Shown one piece after another: positions 62,865 through 64,000 of a stretch of 64,000 nt of DNA; position 1 is the first letter of the stretch, and each line of letters starts with the position of its first letter. The notes beneath the pieces were generated by a model. It saw nothing but the letters and a program-made list of their open reading frames with translations, ran no database searches and was not told the DNA's origin. Source of the stretch: Nostoc indistinguendum CM1-VF10 (GTDB lineage Bacteria; Cyanobacteriota; Cyanobacteriia; Cyanobacteriales; Nostocaceae); NCBI GenBank assembly GCA_019359215.1, contig JAHHHS010000011.1, forward strand, positions 62,001 to 126,000, written 5' to 3'. The position numbers and the translations under genes were made by a program.

Positions 62865-64000
62865 CTTTCTGAAGTTTCCTGAGAGAACTTCTTATGGATA
62901 GTTTTAGTGGATTCCCCATCAGCAGCTACCGTTATGAGATAGTCCATTAAACCATCTGAAAAGGGAAGGCGTAGGTGGAAGGTACCATCGGGTTTGATTT
63001 TGACGGCATGGCCACTAATGTTTACGCTTGTATTTGGTTGGGTTGCTCCGTGAATAATCAACTCAGCATCTGCCACAAACCAAAAATCTTCGTGAGAACG
63101 ACTGAAAACCCGAACATTAGGTGAACGGGCTATGAGTAACCAACGCTCGCTATCAGCGATATAGCCAATTTCAACCATGTAGTCGCGATCGCTGACGGGA
63201 ATGGCCACAAAGCGATCGCGTGCTACCTCTTCACATTCATACTGCTGTACAAGCTGGGGACTTTGATAACTCAAGTCAATCCCAGTTACATCGTAGAGCC
63301 GCACTACTAATTGAGAGCCGCCCTGTTGATGCAGTGCTTCTTTCTGAGCCTTGGAAATGTACCAAGAAACATAAGCCCACTTAGGAGTGCGAGCTGTGAT
63401 CTGTATTTTGCTTTCTTCTTCACTGATCTCTTCTTCTACATCCCAGTTAATATCTGTTTTACCAGCAATCGCCATATCATCAACTATGGGATCTGCAAGA
63501 ACTGGACTGAAGACACGAACAATTGCTGAACGGGCGATGAATAACCAGCGTAGTTTACCGCCGTAGGCATCGCCATCAGCGACATAGCCAATTTCAGCTA
63601 TGTAATTGCGATCGCTGATGGGAATTTCTACAAAGCGATCGTGTGCTGTCTCTTCACATTCATACTGCTGGACAAGCTGGGGACTTTGATAACTCAAGTC
63701 TATTCCGGTGACATCATACAGCCGCACTACCAATTGAGAGCCGCCCTGTTGGCGCAGTGCTGCTTTCTTGGTTTCGGAAATCTCCCAAGAGACATGAGCC
63801 GATGTAGAAGTATGTGGTGTGAAGACAATACTGCTCTCTTCTTCTGCATCTACTAAGTCAATAGCTGTTTCGGTCGTAATGGGTACATTGTCAACCGTAG
63901 TATCAGTTTGTTCTTTGGCATCTGATGCAGAAATATTAGCCCAGCCTGCAATCCCTGCGCCTGCTGCTACAGTGGCAAAATCTGTGGAGTCAATTGCTGT
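62861..64000 (-). CDS. DUF4912 domain protein, two tandem domains (5' end beyond window)
   Basis: The minus-strand frame is open from the right edge to the stop at 62861, at least 379 residues. Two DUF4912 units are visible: each has a W-I/Y-S-xx-K-x-A-L-xx-QGGSQL start, VVRLYDVTGIDLSYQSPQLV and QQYECEE, and a YI/VEIGYxAD end. They are nearly identical, so they arose by internal duplication. The first unit contains DAYGGK from a dispersed repeat (63558-63573), absent from the second. A beta-rich C-terminal portion (INTSVNISGHAVKIKPDGTF-like) follows. Function is not known to me. An N-terminal AAGAGIAGWANI segment suggests a membrane-spanning start. Confidence 0.82.
   Translation of the reverse strand, partial: TAIDSTDFATVAAGAGIAGWANISASDAKEQTDTTVDNVPITTETAIDLVDAEEESSIVFTPHTSTSAHVSWEISETKKAALRQQGGSQLVVRLYDVTGIDLSYQSPQLVQQYECEETAHDRFVEIPISDRNYIAEIGYVADGDAYGGKLRWLFIARSAIVRVFSPVLADPIVDDMAIAGKTDINWDVEEEISEEESKIQITARTPKWAYVSWYISKAQKEALHQQGGSQLVVRLYDVTGIDLSYQSPQLVQQYECEEVARDRFVAIPVSDRDYMVEIGYIADSERWLLIARSPNVRVFSRSHEDFWFVADAELIIHGATQPNTSVNISGHAVKIKPDGTFHLRLPFSDGLMDYLITVAADGESTKTIHKKFSQETSES
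63558..63573 (-). repeat. Partial GCGATG-type repeat inside DUF4912 gene
   Basis: ccgccgtaggcatcgc, the reverse complement of the first half of the family consensus, encoding DAYGG in frame. Confidence 0.6.

Overview
The window looks like chromosomal DNA of a filamentous, Nostoc-like cyanobacterium. The octamer GCGATCGC (HIP1) recurs throughout. Genes typical of cyanobacteria are present: psb34, a fused thiO-thiG, the fbp/tal/zwf/opcA cluster, a CruA/CruP-type lycopene cyclase homologue, DUF3598, DUF3155, DUF3611 and a CCB-type cytochrome b6f assembly factor. Short repeats fill many gaps between genes and also sit in frame inside several conserved genes. No rRNA, tRNA or CRISPR array was recognised.

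Layout. 1-8.7 kb: the tail of a low-complexity protein, a CruA-type flavoprotein, citramalate synthase divergent from a 2Fe-2S ferredoxin-like gene, the thiOG fusion, and the small gene psb34. 8.9-18.6 kb: a TPR protein and then a surface/secretion block (PEP-CTERM protein, two signal-peptide proteins and two SLH-domain proteins whose SLH modules and 3' flanks are recent duplicates). 18.6-20.1 kb: a scar of two transposase remnants that has cut a Ser/Thr-kinase-like gene. 20.2-25.5 kb: a GAF histidine kinase, DUF3155, padR with a complex C assembly factor, and DUF3611. 25.7-36.7 kb: core genes (serS, rseP, nth, rpsN, aat, ftsX, def) with a toxin-antitoxin pair, a WD40 remnant and a RecB-like nuclease. 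36.8-40.4 kb: recJ, a cyclic-nucleotide-binding protein and acetyltransferases.

40.5-44.2 kb is the most distinctive part: a complete pqqA-B-C-D-E set on the minus strand for the redox cofactor PQQ. PqqA carries a long N-terminal extension, and an array of 21-bp repeats lies between pqqD and pqqE. An IS982-type remnant lies just upstream. cbiA (corrinoid synthesis) follows, then a BrnT/BrnA toxin-antitoxin pair whose toxin has been deleted internally while the antitoxin is intact.

46.9-52.6 kb is the oxidative pentose phosphate block fbp-tal-zwf-opcA. 53-64 kb is again accessory and surface-related: a second 21-bp tandem array, a small peptide with a GG-type leader, a broken filamentous-haemagglutinin-like gene with an intact paralogue downstream, an RTX-repeat protein, a large secreted TPR-CHAT protein in convergent orientation, and a two-domain DUF4912 protein running off the right edge.
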